This document shows, piece after piece, positions 1-11,404 of a stretch of DNA of 64,000 nt. Positions within the stretch are counted from its first letter, which is position 1. Each line of letters begins with the position of its first letter. The notes beneath the pieces are model-generated. The model was not told where the DNA came from. It worked only from the letters and a program-made list of their open reading frames with translations, and made no database searches. The translations under genes were made by a program, and so were the position numbers. Location of the stretch: assembly GCA_030035585.1 (NCBI GenBank), contig CM057469.1, positions 116,910,650 to 116,974,649 of the forward strand, read 5' to 3'. The stretch is from Dugong dugon. Taxonomy: Eukaryota; Chordata; Mammalia; Sirenia; Dugongidae.

Positions 1-300
1 AACCTGGTTAATGCCTATGTCCAGAATTACAGGTCATGCTTGGTGTCATTTTTCAAAGAAACATTCTCTTGACTTCCCAGCCCAGGGTAGGTTCCTTGTC
101 ATACACTTTCAGAGAACCTATTTCTCTCATAGCATTTACTGTAATTAATAATTATATGCTCAAGTGTGTAATTACATCATTAATGCCTGTATTCCCCACC
201 AGACTGCAGCCTCCATGAGAACAGGGAGTACATTTGCTTTTGTTTCCTGTTGTATCCCCAGAAATAGTTCGTGTATGAAAGAATAGTTATACCTAAATCA
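1..300 (+). repeat. L2-type LINE 3' end (ancient)
   Basis: The stretch around 150-290 (two C-rich words, then 'ccagactgcagcctccatga', 'gtatccccag') matches the L2 3' end, in which a 'gactgtaagctccatgagggcaggga' type segment is followed by 'tgtatccccagcacc'. The small open frame across it carries no protein signature. The family is recognised by eye; the 5' boundary lies outside or at the window edge. Confidence 0.5.
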
Positions 301-383
301 CAGAAAGGAGTGAGTAAGGTAAAGAAGGAACATAGGAACTCATGTTAAATCCTGGGGGCAGATTTGTACCTTTCAAAGGAAGG

Positions 384-616
384 CAGCATAACTTAGTGGT
401 TAGGGGTGTGGACTCTGCCCAGATTTAGATCCTGGCTCTGTGCCCTTAATAGTTTGGGTAAGTTACTGAACAACTTTGTGCCTCAGTTTTTACATCTGTA
501 AAATGGATGATGATATAACTTACCTTATAGGGTTGCTCTGAGAATTCAAAGATTTGATATTTGTAAGGCATTTAAAATAGTGCCTGGCCCAAAGCAAGTA
601 CAATATATGCTCTTAA
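384..616 (+). repeat. MIR SINE
   Basis: Nearly the whole MIR order is visible: 'cttagtggttaggggtgtggactctg', then 'ttagatcctggctctgtgcc', then 'gggtaagttactgaacaactttgtgcctcag', then 'acatctgtaaaatggatgatgat', then 'gggttgctctgagaattcaaag', and the tail 'aatagtgcctggccc'. This is an ancient mammal-wide tRNA-derived SINE, heavily diverged. Confidence 0.75.
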
Positions 617-1374
617 AATAGATAAAACAGAAGCAAAGCTTTGCCACTTGAGCTGATCACCTCTATCTGAGCTATCTTCCCTAGCCAAAATGATAAAAAC
701 GTTCATTGTGTTCTTGGTGTAATTGTTTTTATTGAAATTTCCTAGTGTGTGCTGTGGATGCCACTTGCTTTACACAGGATGGCTTTCCATTACTTTGACT
801 GGTTCACAGGACTAACAACTTTTCAGGTAATAATTATGTATTCATAAGCAGCGCGCTAAATACGTGATTTCATTATTAGGATGAAGCTAAAGTAAATTTT
901 GTTATATACATGTAAATCGGATGTGAGTCAATTAAATTGTCTTATGTATTAAAAAAGTCACATATAAATTAAAAAAAAATCTTTGATTCTGTGAGATTGC
1001 TTTGTGTCATTTCTGAGTACCATTTAACTTCAATGATTTCTTTCTTCTAAGTGCTTTTTAGTATTGACAGGTTTTGCTACCTACCATAGGTTTGACCAAA
1101 GAAGCTAGCTACTTCAAGCATCATAATGCTGTCTGGCAAGTTGGAAATTGGTGTCTTTTACTTAATAGCTGTCTGATTATGTGATTAGATGTGTAATCTT
1201 AATGTTGTATTGATCAAGTGGTTTTGTTTGCTTGCTTGCTTGCTTATGAATTGGGATTTTATACCTTGTTAAATGCCCATGAGACAAGACCTAAAGGAAG
1301 ACTTCTGTTATGTTTTAAGTCTAAAATTATAAGAGTGCTTATCCATGTGTGTTTTGTCCATATTTTCAACCTCC
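617..1374. other. No recognised feature; AT-rich sequence
   Basis: I see no repeat family or coding signal. A (GCTT)4 tetranucleotide run lies at 1230-1245. Confidence 0.4.
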
Positions 1375-1387
1375 TAAGTTTATGACA

Positions 1388-1537
1388 GGAAACCCTGGTG
1401 GCTTAGTGGTAAAGAGCTACGGCTGCTAACCAAAAGGTCAGCAGTTCAGATCCGCTCCTTGGAAACTCTGTGGCGCAGTTCTACTCGGTCTTATAGGGTC
1501 GCTATGAATCAGAATTGACTAAACGGCAACTGGTAAG
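1388..1537 (+). mobile_element. AfroSINE with target-site duplication
   Basis: The element has the standard head 'ggaaaccctggtggcttagtgg', the tRNA-like part 'ctgctaaccaaaaggtcag', and the RTE-like tail 'gggtcgctatgaatcag'. It is flanked by 13-bp duplications 'taagtttatgaca' (1375-1387) and 'taagtttatgata' (1538-1550), one mismatch, so both ends are exact. Box B-like 'gcagttcagatcc' is degraded. Confidence 0.9.
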
Positions 1538-1550
1538 TAAGTTTATGATA

Positions 1551-2304
1551 AGAATATACTAGAGGATATGTTTAGTTACAGGGTGGAGCTATTTGCCATC
1601 TAGTTCCAATCCTTACAGTTGAGGAGATGTTTAAGTGGATAATGTAGTGCTGATGTCACATCTTACTAAAATGGTACCTTTGAGGACACCTCAAATTTGC
1701 ATTTCTCCAAACTTCATAATTTTTATGAAGTATTTGACATGGCGTTTGTAGTGATAATTTTTCATAATGCTAAAAATGCTACTCAACTGAAAGCTTTCTG
1801 GCATTCTAATATCTTTTTTTTTTTTTTTAATGTTTTAAGAACTATGCTTTAGACTTCGACAACTGAAATGCACCTAACCTTTTAGACTGAAAGTACTATA
1901 TATTGTGAGATCATTCTCAGCTCTGTTAGACTTGCGTTGATGACCTGAAGGATTTAGTTTGGCTGCTGCAATTTCTGGGCACCAGATTTAGCCCTTATTT
2001 TTCATCTCTCTGCATGGGGGTGGGCACTGTCATCAGCCCTTCAATGTCAGAGCAGAGAAATTTTGGATTACAAAATACACTGTTATGTTATCTGACATTA
2101 AAAGGAAAAGATTCACCCTAGAATAGCTATTGTACTTAGGATTCTTTGTTATGTGTTATGAGTTTTGCATACTCAACCAGCAAAACAACTTACTTTTCCT
2201 TCTTTATTTATGTTACTTTTTTGTTCTTTTGAATTAAAAAATAGGAATTTAGGTTGTAAACATTTAAACAGAAAGTCTAAATTTTTTATGTGTATCTTAG
2301 GAAT
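1551..2304. other. No recognised feature
   Basis: AT-rich sequence with a T14 tract near 1816. I see no repeat family or coding signal. Confidence 0.4.
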
Positions 2305-2510
2305 AGCTTATGATATGGAGCAAATCTCCTAGATTTAAATCTCAGCTCCACTGCTTACTAGCACTGGGCAGATTTAACGAGTATTTCCGAGTCGTAATAT
2401 ACTTATTTGTAAAAGGAGGTAATAATACCAGCCTACACAGATGTCATAGGATTAGAGATAATGTATATAAAATTCATAACATAGTGCCTGAAATACTGTC
2501 AGTAAATTCT
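2305..2510 (+). repeat. MIR SINE, diverged
   Basis: Recognisable MIR words are 'tagatttaaatctcagctccactgcttactag', 'tacttatttgtaaaaggaggtaataatacc' and 'aacatagtgcctgaaatactgtcagtaaat'. A 74-codon open frame here is incidental. Confidence 0.65.
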
Positions 2511-3422
2511 GATTTTACAGACTTTAGAATATAATGGAGTTCCTTTAATTTTGGAAATCTTACACACACCCACACCTCACACTTATTTATTTTAATAAGA
2601 CAATTTCACCATCTCAGTAAATTGCTCAAAACTGTCAAAAATGTATATTTCCTGCCTATTCACTGTACTGCATTTCTGTAATAATGTGCTTTAACAATTT
2701 TTACCGAATTATCATAATATAGAGGGGCTTAGTAAATTTAATTAATTCTACAATGGTTTTATGCATTTTTGACCATTTTTAAATTGGAACTCTTTTTTTA
2801 AAATTATAATTCTGTTTTAAGCATTTATAAGTGCTGTGATTTTCATTTTTGGCAATGTTTACATAAACCTTAATTTTCAAGGCTAAATGAATTGTGTGAA
2901 AGAAACCTGGTAGATTTATAAACAATTGAAAGAGCTTTATTTATTGTTTAAGTTGATTTGATTTTTAAAAATGGTGTCAGATGCCTGATATCTACTCATA
3001 GTATTTAGTCACATACTAATATTTTTTGTGAAGAAAACATATTTGTGAAGTTTTGGTAAAATATTTGTAAAACTTCAAAAAAAAAATTAGATACATAATA
3101 TCCAGAAGCAACAAAGAAGGGGTCCGTATGGGTTGAGTATCCCCTAAAAAATCATTAAGAAATCAAATTATCATTTCAATAACCAAGCATTATTATACTT
3201 TTCATTGTAAGTAGACTGCTAGGCAATTTTTATTTGATTATTCATAGTTTGTATAGGTAAAGTAGGCATCTGTAGCTGGCTAGTTATATGCAGTCAGCTA
3301 TTGGAAATGAACATTTTAACACATTCATTATTTTGATTATATTGTTTGATTACATTATTCTGACCATTTTTAATCGGCCCCTTTGTTTTCAGATAACTCA
3401 GCTGCTTCCTTCACACCTGGGT
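2511..3422. other. No recognised feature; AT-rich
   Basis: Low-complexity CA-like patch at 2560-2583, otherwise AT-rich sequence without recognisable repeats or coding potential. Confidence 0.4.
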
Positions 3423-3873
3423 GGATTTTTTTTTTTTTTTTTTAATATTTTATTGTACTTCAGGTGAAGGCTTACAGAACAAACAGTTTCTCATGTAACA
3501 GTAGTACACATGCTGTTTTATGACTTTGGTTAACAACCCCACAACATTTTAACCCTTTAAATTCTCAGCTTTTTTTTTTTTTTTTTGGTGAAAATACACA
3601 TAGCCAAAGATACCCCATTTCAAAACTTTTTACGTACACATTTAAGTGACATTCACTACGCTCTTCTAATTGTGCTGTTATTCTCACTTAAGATGAAGGC
3701 TTACAGGACAAAATAGCCTCCCATTTAACAGTTACTACAAATGTTGCCCTATAACAATGGTTAACAATCTCACAACACATCAACAGTATCCTTACTCAAC
3801 CTTGTGTTCCCTATCATCAGCTTCCTACTCCCCTTCTGCCTTCTGGCCCTTGTCACTGGACTACTGTACCTCA

Positions 3874-4173
3874 TTAGTCCCATTTGGTTTTACGAGGCTG
3901 TCTACTTCCAGGCTGAACGGTGAACCTCGTAGATAACTTCACCACTGAGCTAAAAGGGTGTCTGGGGGCCATACTCTTGGGGTTTCTCCAGTCTCCTTTA
4001 GGCCTGTAAATCTGGTCTTCTTTTTGTGAGTTAGAATTTTGTTCTACATCCTTCTCCAGCTCTGTCCAGAAATCTCTGTTGTGATCCTGGTCCGAGCAGT
4101 CAGTGGCGGTAGCCGGGTACCATCTAGCTATACTGGACTCAGTCCGGTGGAGGCCTTGGTAGCTGTGGTCCAT
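3874..4173 (-). other. Open frame inside the L1 3'UTR, 99 codons (copy A)
   Basis: An ATG-initiated frame (begins MDHSYQGLH, contains SMAPRHPFSSVVK, ends QPRKTKWD) is open here and in copy C (40269-40649). I recognise no domain. Between copies A and C I count about 23 amino-acid-changing codons against 4 silent ones over 99 codons, so the comparison gives no sign of purifying selection, although two dead copies would not be expected to show it. It may be chance openness of an A-rich UTR. Confidence 0.35.
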
Positions 4174-4592
4174 TAGTCCTTCGGACTAATCTTTTCCTTG
4201 TATCCTGTTCTCTTCATTCTCCCTTGCTCCTGAAGGGATGAGACCAGTGGAGTATCTTAGATGGCTGCTCACAGGCTTTTAAGACCCCAGACACTACTCA
4301 CCAAGGTAGAATGTAGTGTTATGCCAGTTGAGCTAGATGTTTCCCGAGACCATGGTCCCCACAGCCCTCCACCCAGCAATTCAGTCCCTCAGGGAGTTTG
4401 GATATGTCTGTGGGGCTTCCATGACCTTTCCTTGTACAAGTTGTGCTAGTTTCCCCAGTATTGTGTACTGTCTCACCCTTCACCCAAGATACCACTTATC
4501 GATTGCCTATTTAGTATTTCCCCCCCACCCCTCCTATCCCTGGTAACCAATGAAGATTGTTACATTTTGTGTGTGAACTTTTTCATGGGTTT

Positions 4593-6579
4593 TTACAATA
4601 GAGGTCTCATACAATATTTGTCCTTTTGTGATTGACTTATTTCACTCAGCATAATGTCCTCCAGTTTCATCCACATTATGAGATGCTTCACAGATTCATT
4701 GTTGTTCTTTCTAGTTGCATAGTACTCCATTGTGTGTATGTACCATAGTTTGTTTATCCATTTATCTGTTGATGGGCATCTAGGTTGTTTCCATCATTTT
4801 GCTATTGTGAACAATGCTGCCACGAACATAGGTGTGCATATGTCTATTCGAGTGACGACTCTTGTTTCTCTAGGATATATTCCTAAGAGTGGGATTGCTG
4901 GATCGAATGGTATGTCTATTTCTAGCTTTCTGAGGAAGCGCCATATCATTTTCCAAAATGGTTGTATCATTTTGCATTCCCACCAGCAGGCATAAGGGTT
5001 CCCATCTTCCCGCAGTCCCTCCAACATTTGTTATTTCCAGTGTTTTTGATTCGTGCCAGTAATGCCGGGTTGAGATGGTATCTCATTGTGGTTTTAATTT
5101 GCATTTCTCTAATGGCTAGTGATCACTAGCATTTCCTCATGTGTCTGTTGGCCATTTGAATGTCTTCTTTGGTGAAGTGTCTGTTCATTTCCTTTGCCCA
5201 TTTTTGAATAGGATTATTTGTCTTTTTGTAGTAGAGGTGTTGAATTTTCTTGTAGATTATGGAGATTAGACCTTTGTCTGACTTGTACTGTCTAAAAATT
5301 TTTTCCCAGTCTGTAGGTTCTCTTTTTACTCTTTTGGTAAAGTCTTTTGAAGAGCATAGGTGTTTGATTTTTAGAAGATCCCAGTCATCTAGCTTATCTC
5401 TTGGGGTTTGTGCGTTGATGGTTATGGTTTGTATCCTGTTAATGCCATGTATTAAGGCCTGTAGTGTTGGTCCTCTTTTTTCTTCTATGAACTTTATAGT
5501 TTTAGGCTTTATATTCAGGTCTTTGATCCATTTTTAAGTAGTTTTTGTATACGGTGTGAGGTATGGGTCTTGTTTCATTTTTTTGCAGATGGATATCCAG
5601 TTTTGCCAGCACCATTTGTTAAAAAGACTGTCTTTTCCCCATTTGATGAACTTTGGGCCCTTGTCGAAGATCAGGTGACCGTAGGTGGATGGATTTACAT
5701 CTGGGTTCTCAATTCTTTTCCATTGGTCAATGTATCTGTCGTTGTACCGGTACCAGGCTGTTTTCACTACTGTAGCTGTATTGTAGGTACTGAAGTCCAA
5801 CTTTATTCTTCTTCTTCAGTATGCTTTACTTATTCAGGGCTTCTTCCCTTTCCATACAAAGTTAATAATTAGTTTTTCCATCTCTTTGAAGAATGTTGTT
5901 GGTATTTGGATTGGGATTGCATTGTATTTGTAAATTGCTTTGGATAGAATTGTCATTTTCACAATGTTGAGTCTGCCTATCCATGAGCATGGTATGTTTT
6001 TCCATTTATGTAGATCCCTTTGGGTTTCATGCAGTAGTGTTTTGTAGTTTTCTTTGTATAGGTCTTTTACATCCCTGGTCAGATTTATTCCTAAGTAGTT
6101 TATCTTTTTAGGGGCTATTATATAAGGTATTGTTTTCCTGATTTCCTTTTCATCGTTCTCCTTACTGGTGTATAGGAATCCAACTGATTTTTGAATGTTT
6201 ATCTTGTATCCTGCTACTCTGCTGAATCTTTCTATTAGTTCCAGTGGATTTCTCGTGGAGTCTTTAGGGTTTTCTATGTATAGTATCATATCATCTGTAA
6301 ACAGGGACAGTTTAACTTCTTCATTACCAATTTGGATGCCCTTTATTTCTTTTTCTTGCCTTATTGCTGTAGCTAGAATTTCCAGCACAATGTTAAATAG
6401 GAGTGGTGATAAAAGGCATCCTTGTCTTGTTCCTGTTTTCAGGGGGAATGTTTTCAGCCTCTCTCCATTAAGAATGATGTTGGTCATTGGTTTTGCATAG
6501 ATGCCCTTTATTATGTTGAGAAACTTCCCTTCTATACCTATTTTATTGAGAGTTTTTATCAGGAATGGGTGTTGGACTT
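4593..6579 (-). pseudogene. L1 ORF2 remnant, reverse transcriptase and C-terminus (copy A)
   Basis: This is the second half of the L1 endonuclease/reverse transcriptase protein, which primes cDNA synthesis at nicked chromosomal DNA. The longest open block is 5834-6487, with '[14 protein letters not shown]' and the active-site block 'LFTDDMI' (FTDD codons at 6290-6301), then 'GWKIN'-equivalent 'GYKINIQKS'. Later blocks at 5534-5800 and 4794-5027 ('[13 protein letters not shown]', '[12 protein letters not shown]') are in shifted frames, so the gene is dead. In this copy the C-terminal frame runs past 'MEYYAT' with Arg, through 'MKLEDIMLSEISQSQ', to a TAA at 4593-4595, unlike copies B and C. Confidence 0.9.
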
Positions 6580-6799
6580 CTGAGAATGTGATTTTATAAT
6601 GGAAAGATTTTCATAAGATTCATAGTATTGCAGAACTATCCAGAAGAAATGCATTATGCCCATCCGTTGTACCAGGACCATTTTATACCTTTGTCCTGAG
6701 ATAAAAATTTCATTAACTTTTGCTTGGAAATATTAAAGAGTGAAACAAAAGACTGCTTGATTTAAACTCTTTGTTTTAAAGATACTAAAGTAAAAAAAA
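6580..6799. other. No recognised feature
   Basis: Unique-looking sequence between L1 copy A and the next SINE, ending in an A-rich and C-rich run. Confidence 0.4.
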
Positions 6800-6803
6800 A
6801 ATA

Positions 6804-7001
6804 CCCCCCCCCATTGTTGTTGAGTTGATTCAGACTCATAGTGACCTTAAAGGATAGAATAGAACTGCCTGATAAGGTTTCTAAGGTTGTAAATCTTTTC
6901 AGAAGCAGGCTACCACATCTTTCTCCCAGGGAATGACTAGTGGGTTCTAACTGCTGACTTAACAGCAGCTGAGCGCTTTACTACTGTACTGCCAAGGCTC
7001 C
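6804..7001 (-). mobile_element. AfroSINE, longer variant
   Basis: Antisense element: 'gttgttgagttgattcagactcatagtgacc' (tail) to 'gagcgctttactactgtactgccaaggctcc' (head). It has an extra middle segment ('agaagcaggctaccacatctttct') shared with other long variants. Candidate duplications are 'ctaaagtaaaa' near 6785 and 'ctaaagtagaaaa' near 7002. Confidence 0.85.
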
Positions 7002-7014
7002 CTAAAGTAGAAAA

Positions 7015-8320
7015 GACACTGCTTATTCCTTATCTAGAGTACAGTTGGACAAAACTGATTAGGAAGAGCCAAGCTTTCTGAGTTTTTCTATGGATCCAGT
7101 GGTAGTTGTAAGAAATTAGTGGACTTATGTATAGGGAAATCTAGAAAAGTCAGTCCATGACTGCTTGAGTTTAAGAGATAAAGCACACAATGAATTTCTT
7201 GGTTTGGAAGCTGATAAATATGAATTTCATTTCTATAAGGGAGGCAGTTGAAACACATTATTTTGCATTAAGGGAGTGGTTTAAAATTAAATTAATAAAT
7301 CCATCAAGTGGGAAGATTTCTGGGGTCTAGAAGATAGCTATGTTAGTTTCTCTGCCGAATGCCACTATGGAGAGGTCTATGGCACGGAAGATACAGATAA
7401 GTTTATGTGACTTTGATGATAAACACTTTTTAATAGTTCAGGAGACATAGCTAAAATAGGTTTCAGTGACTTGGTAAGAATGTAGGCAGAGTCAGAGCTA
7501 TTTCTTGATGACACTAAGGAGCTGGAGTTTTACAGGGCTGAGGATGGAGCTGGAACACCTTTTAAATTCTGTGAGTCACACAAGGAAAATGCTTAGCAGG
7601 CATTCAGAATTCAAGTGGTCTAACAGGACTGTTTCCCTGGCCTCACTTGCTAGAGTCCCTAGGTCAGATAAGAAAGCTTTTGAAAGGAGGAAAGCAGCTG
7701 TCAATCATCAAACGTCGTTCAGGGGACATCCAGCTTGCTCTGAAGGGAGGGGCTCATAATACTCTTATTTGGAGCATAAAAAAAATTTGTTTTGTTTATA
7801 AACTAGGTGTAGCAAATACTTTTGGTTGTTGAATGATTATGCTTGTTCTGCTGTCTTTCTTCGCTGGGACATCCTGTTAATGTAAAGCTTTGGCTACATT
7901 TAACACAAGTGGGTGGAGAGTTGATTGTCACTTATATGATGGCTCCTCTTTGTAACTGTTAATGCCTGATATTAAGTAAAACCTTGTTTGTGTGGGTGAT
8001 AGAGACTATAAATTGAAACAGTATTAATAGCTTACTGTATGTTTAGGTAAAATGATGTTGCAGCAGCTTTTGAAGAAAATCAGTCACTGCTAGTTTACAT
8101 TAATTGATGCAAATATCTCCCTCAAGAATGTTTAGGGGAAAAAAGTATATATGGAGATGCTGAACATTATGAGAGGACATATACTCATATACATGACATA
8201 TACATAATGTTAAAATATAATTTTGTACACCGTATTGCGGAGAACACTTACATCAGCCCAGGGATAATTCTCAGTGTTATCCTGCAGTGGGACTGGCACA
8301 AATAATAATGAGGAAGGTAG
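7015..8320. other. No recognised feature
   Basis: Some AG-rich stretches (7440-7680) might be very old L2-like sequence, but I cannot align them convincingly. Short open frames (e.g. 7505-7759) have no protein signature. Confidence 0.35.
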
Positions 8321-8333
8321 TTTTGTCATACCT

Positions 8334-8490
8334 GGAGCCCTGGTGGTACAGTGGTTAAGACCTTGGCTGCTAACCAAAAGGTTGGCCGTTTGAATCCACC
8401 ATCTGCTCCTTGGAAACCCCGTGGGGGCAGTTCTGCTCTGTCCTGTTGTGTCGCTATGAGTTGGAATCGACTCGATGGCAACAGCAACGA
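8334..8490 (+). mobile_element. AfroSINE
   Basis: Starts 'ggagccctggtggtacagtggttaag', continues 'ctgctaaccaaaaggttgg', ends 'tcgctatgagttggaatcgactcgatggcaa'. Imperfect flanking words 'gttttgtcat' (about 8320) and 'gtttgtgtcat' (8491) may be the target-site duplication. Confidence 0.88.
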
Positions 8491-8629
8491 GTTTGTGTCA
8501 TTTTGCCAGGCCAGCGGATATTTCAAGTAGCCCGATGATTTTGAATTCAACTTCTGCTAGATCACCAAGATTCCTATAAGAATGCTTCTATATAAAGTAG
8601 AAATAAAAATAGATAAGGAAAGGAGACTA

Positions 8630-8760
8630 AACCACCACTTACTGAGCATCTGATTGTGCTATACACATTGTACATATCTAAATTATTCCTACTTTTCCAA
8701 CAGCCCCACAAAAAGGGTGATTATTGTCCTTATTTCATTGATGAGGAGAATGGTGATACT
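8630..8760 (-). repeat. MIR SINE fragment
   Basis: 'ccacttactgagcatctgattgtgctatacacattgtac' followed by 'caacagccccacaaaaagggtgattattgtccttatttcattgatgagga' is the antisense MIR core and 3' part. Confidence 0.6.
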
Positions 8761-8910
8761 TCCATAATCTGAGTTTTCTTCATCTTTTTGTTTCTTGCTT
8801 TGTGGCTTTGCCTTGTTCTGCCGAAAGAGGCATGAAACAGAAAATCCAGAGAACAAAATGAGTATTAGATGTATTGATATTTAATATCAGGATGCTTTAA
8901 AGGCCGTTTA

Positions 8911-9115
8911 AAACCAGTTACTGTTGAGTCATTTTGAATTGGCAACTTCATGTGGATCACAGTAGAACTGTGCTCCACAGGGTTTTTTCAATGGCTAATT
9001 TTTTGGAAGTAGATCACCAGATGTTTCTCTTGAGTCACTTCTGGGTGGACTTGAAACTCCAACCTTTTGGGTAGTAGCTGAGCATATTAAGTGTTTGTAC
9101 CACCCAGGTACTCAC
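8911..9115 (-). mobile_element. AfroSINE, longer variant, with duplication
   Basis: Antisense element with 'ttggaagtagatcaccagatgtttctctt' in its middle. Flanked by 12-bp copies 'aaaggccgttta' (8899-8910) and 'aaaggccattta' (9116-9127), one mismatch. Confidence 0.85.
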
Positions 9116-9127
9116 AAAGGCCATTTA

Positions 9128-10944
9128 GAAATTATTTAATTTGATCTGGTCATTTTAGAGATGATAAACACAAAAGCCTCAAAGAGGCTGAGTCCAGTCA
9201 TCTAGCTGCTTAACAGTTTAGTAGGACCTACAATCTACTGTTCTTTTTACCTTAGAACACATTCCTCTTTTGAGTCCTACTTTTGTATGCAAATTGCACT
9301 GCAAGCGGCTTGCTGCAGTTCTTTAAGAAGGTGACAAGCAAGCAAACAAAAAACAGGTTCCTCTCTCTCTCCTTCTTTCTTGGGCAAATTTACTTTTTCA
9401 GAATTTGCCTTTTCACAGACAAAATGTTAAGACTTTTATAAGGGCATGCACTGGAGACAAGTGTAGCTGAGAAAACACCCAACAGCCTGCACTGTGACCT
9501 TTCGTTGGAATGCACCCCTCTGAGTGAGGAGGTATTGAGTGCTGGGAAGGATTGAGGTGGGAGTGAAACTGAAGGGAAGCTGTAACAGTTTCACTTCAAA
9601 AGCTCCCATTTGTGTTGTAAGTTGCAATAATTAATATGGTTCTATTACAAATTTAGAAGAGGCAATCAACCATCTCATTTAAATAATTTCTTGTTGCATG
9701 TTAACGTTTCAGTTGCTCTGTTTTGTTTGAATTGTGTCTGAATATTAAATTTTACTCTTAGATACTATTGGTTAATTGCTTTATTCATGTTTCCAACCAT
9801 CTCTGAAGTAGGAGGAATTTCTTTTTGTGAGAAACAGATTTATATCAAGCTGTATTCTGTATCATGACCAGATTTCTGACTGGAGCATTGAATTTCGTAT
9901 TCTTAGTTGTGTGCTGTTTCTGCTTGGCAATGGTGTTTCACATTGACTTTGTTCGTAGTTCAAACGCAACTTATCATGTTACCTAGTGACCTCGGCTAAA
10001 GAAAGTTCATGAACATTCCATGTCAGAAGATGGAGCTCAGTAAGTAAACGCATATGAAGAAATAGAAATCTTTTTGTTTACAGTTTTGAGTTTATTTAAT
10101 TTCTCATTGAAAATTTGAGAAATGCATTATGCAGACACCTTTCTGGTTCTGTTAATGGGTCTATTACATTGTTGCAAACATATTTGTTTTGGAATCAAAT
10201 CATTGTCAAAACAGATTGTCAGAAAATAGGACCATGCTTATTCCTTATATTTTATTATTGCCCTATTTTTCTGATTCAAGTCATGAATTGTCCTTTATAT
10301 AAGTAGAAGGCTATACTAACTCATCATTAACAGAACAGGTTCTAGGAGTTATTTTTGCAGTAACCATGATGGATTTATATTGAGCCACCCCTCTTCTCAT
10401 TTAATCTGTGCTGTAACGGTTGACAAGAGTACATGCGTTTGCTCATTAACCGGGCAGGGTTAGGGATAAACCTGTGGTTGAGGGTCAGAGGTTTTCTTCC
10501 ATGTAAATCGATCTGGTTCATAGAAGATTTGAAGTTCGAACCTTGAATTCCCTAGCAGAATTGTGTGTACTAAAAATTGGACTAGCAGTTTTATTCTTGG
10601 TTCACCATCCATCTGAAGAGCGAAAAGGCATCTGAAGAGAGAAAGGCATGGCTGCCTTTGTGGTCTAGCACATCTTGAGCCGTATGATGATGATGATGAC
10701 AACTTCCAGTAGTTTTCTGAATTGAAACCAGTCACCGGATACAAGCCTGGTTACCTTCTGTGCACAAACTGAGCACTCAAATGATGTGTGATGAGTATGA
10801 GTTCAAAAGATCTCAGGTGCTTCTGAACACATACTCAAACTTTCTTCTCTGAAATGCAGCCTGTGAGACCCTAGCTATTTGCTAATTTGAAGGAAGGCAA
10901 GTGTTAACATTGTTTAACATCCCTTTTTTTTCCCTTATATGTAA
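9128..10944. other. No recognised feature
   Basis: About 1.8 kb without a repeat I can name. Contains a small (GAT)n run near 10685-10699. Open frames here (up to 94 codons, 10460-10744 minus) show no recognisable protein. Confidence 0.35.
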
Positions 10945-11155
10945 AGTAGTGTAATGAAGTGGAATTTGGAGCAAGACAAATCTTGCTTTAAATATTCACT
11001 CCCCTACTAGAGTAAATTGCTTAACCTTTCTTTGACCCTCAGTTAGTACATCCGAAAATTGGCGATAGTAATCTCTATCTCATAGATTGGTTTTGAGGAT
11101 TAACTGGTAAAGCAGTGTTTGAAGACACTCATTATTATAGGCAGTCAGTAAAAGT
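10945..11155 (+). repeat. MIR SINE
   Basis: 'gtggaatttggagcaagacaaatcttgc', 'gtaaattgcttaacctttctttgaccctcagt', 'ttggcgatagtaatctctatctcatagattggttttgaggatt' follow the MIR order. Confidence 0.65.
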
Positions 11156-11181
11156 TTTCTTTGACTTACCTAGTTCTGAAA

Positions 11182-11374
11182 TACAATAAAACCTGTGAAA
11201 GCTGGAACCTGTGTAAGGTGGAAACCTGTCAGAAAAGGAAAACTCAAATATTTTCCACTAATAGAGAGTGATAGAAAAGTGGAAAGCCTACACCCTGTCA
11301 AAGGCAGAAAACGTGCGAGACCCAGAAAAGCAAGGCAGTCTGGTCGAGTTCCAGCTGTCACTTGTTTCACTGTA
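11182..11374. mobile_element. Short inverted-repeat DNA transposon flanked by TA (Tc/mariner-type MITE)
   Basis: The two ends are inverted copies: 11181-11204 and the complement of 11352-11375 match at 19 of 24 positions (core CAATAAAACCTGTG against CAGTGAAACAAGTG). TA dinucleotides flank the 189-bp body at 11182-11183 and 11373-11374, as expected for the Tc1/mariner superfamily. No transposase frame fits. The end sequence resembles old mammalian mariner families, but I do not name one. Confidence 0.65.
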
Positions 11375-11404
11375 TATAAAATAAAATCAGAAGAACCTCT
11401 GTGA

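Larger units (their letters stand above)
3423..6579 (-). mobile_element. Young L1 LINE, 5'-truncated (copy A)
   Basis: Read on the minus strand, this holds the RT to C-terminal part of L1 ORF2, then a 3'UTR ending in 'tacaataaaatatt' and a poly(A) (poly(T) at 3427-3444 on the plus strand). It aligns by eye along its length with copy B (32521-34471) and copy C (39972-48302). Homology to copy C stops at about 6579, after 'gtgttggactt', giving the truncation point. I found no convincing target-site duplication. Confidence 0.92.

Noticed and set aside
1230..1245. (GCTT)4 considered as part of a CRISPR-like or structured array
   Set aside because: Simple tetranucleotide repeat; there are no spacers and the DNA is mammalian.
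3423..6579. Target-site duplication for L1 copy A
   Set aside because: No matching words of 7 or more bases found next to the poly(T) at 3423 and the break at 6579.
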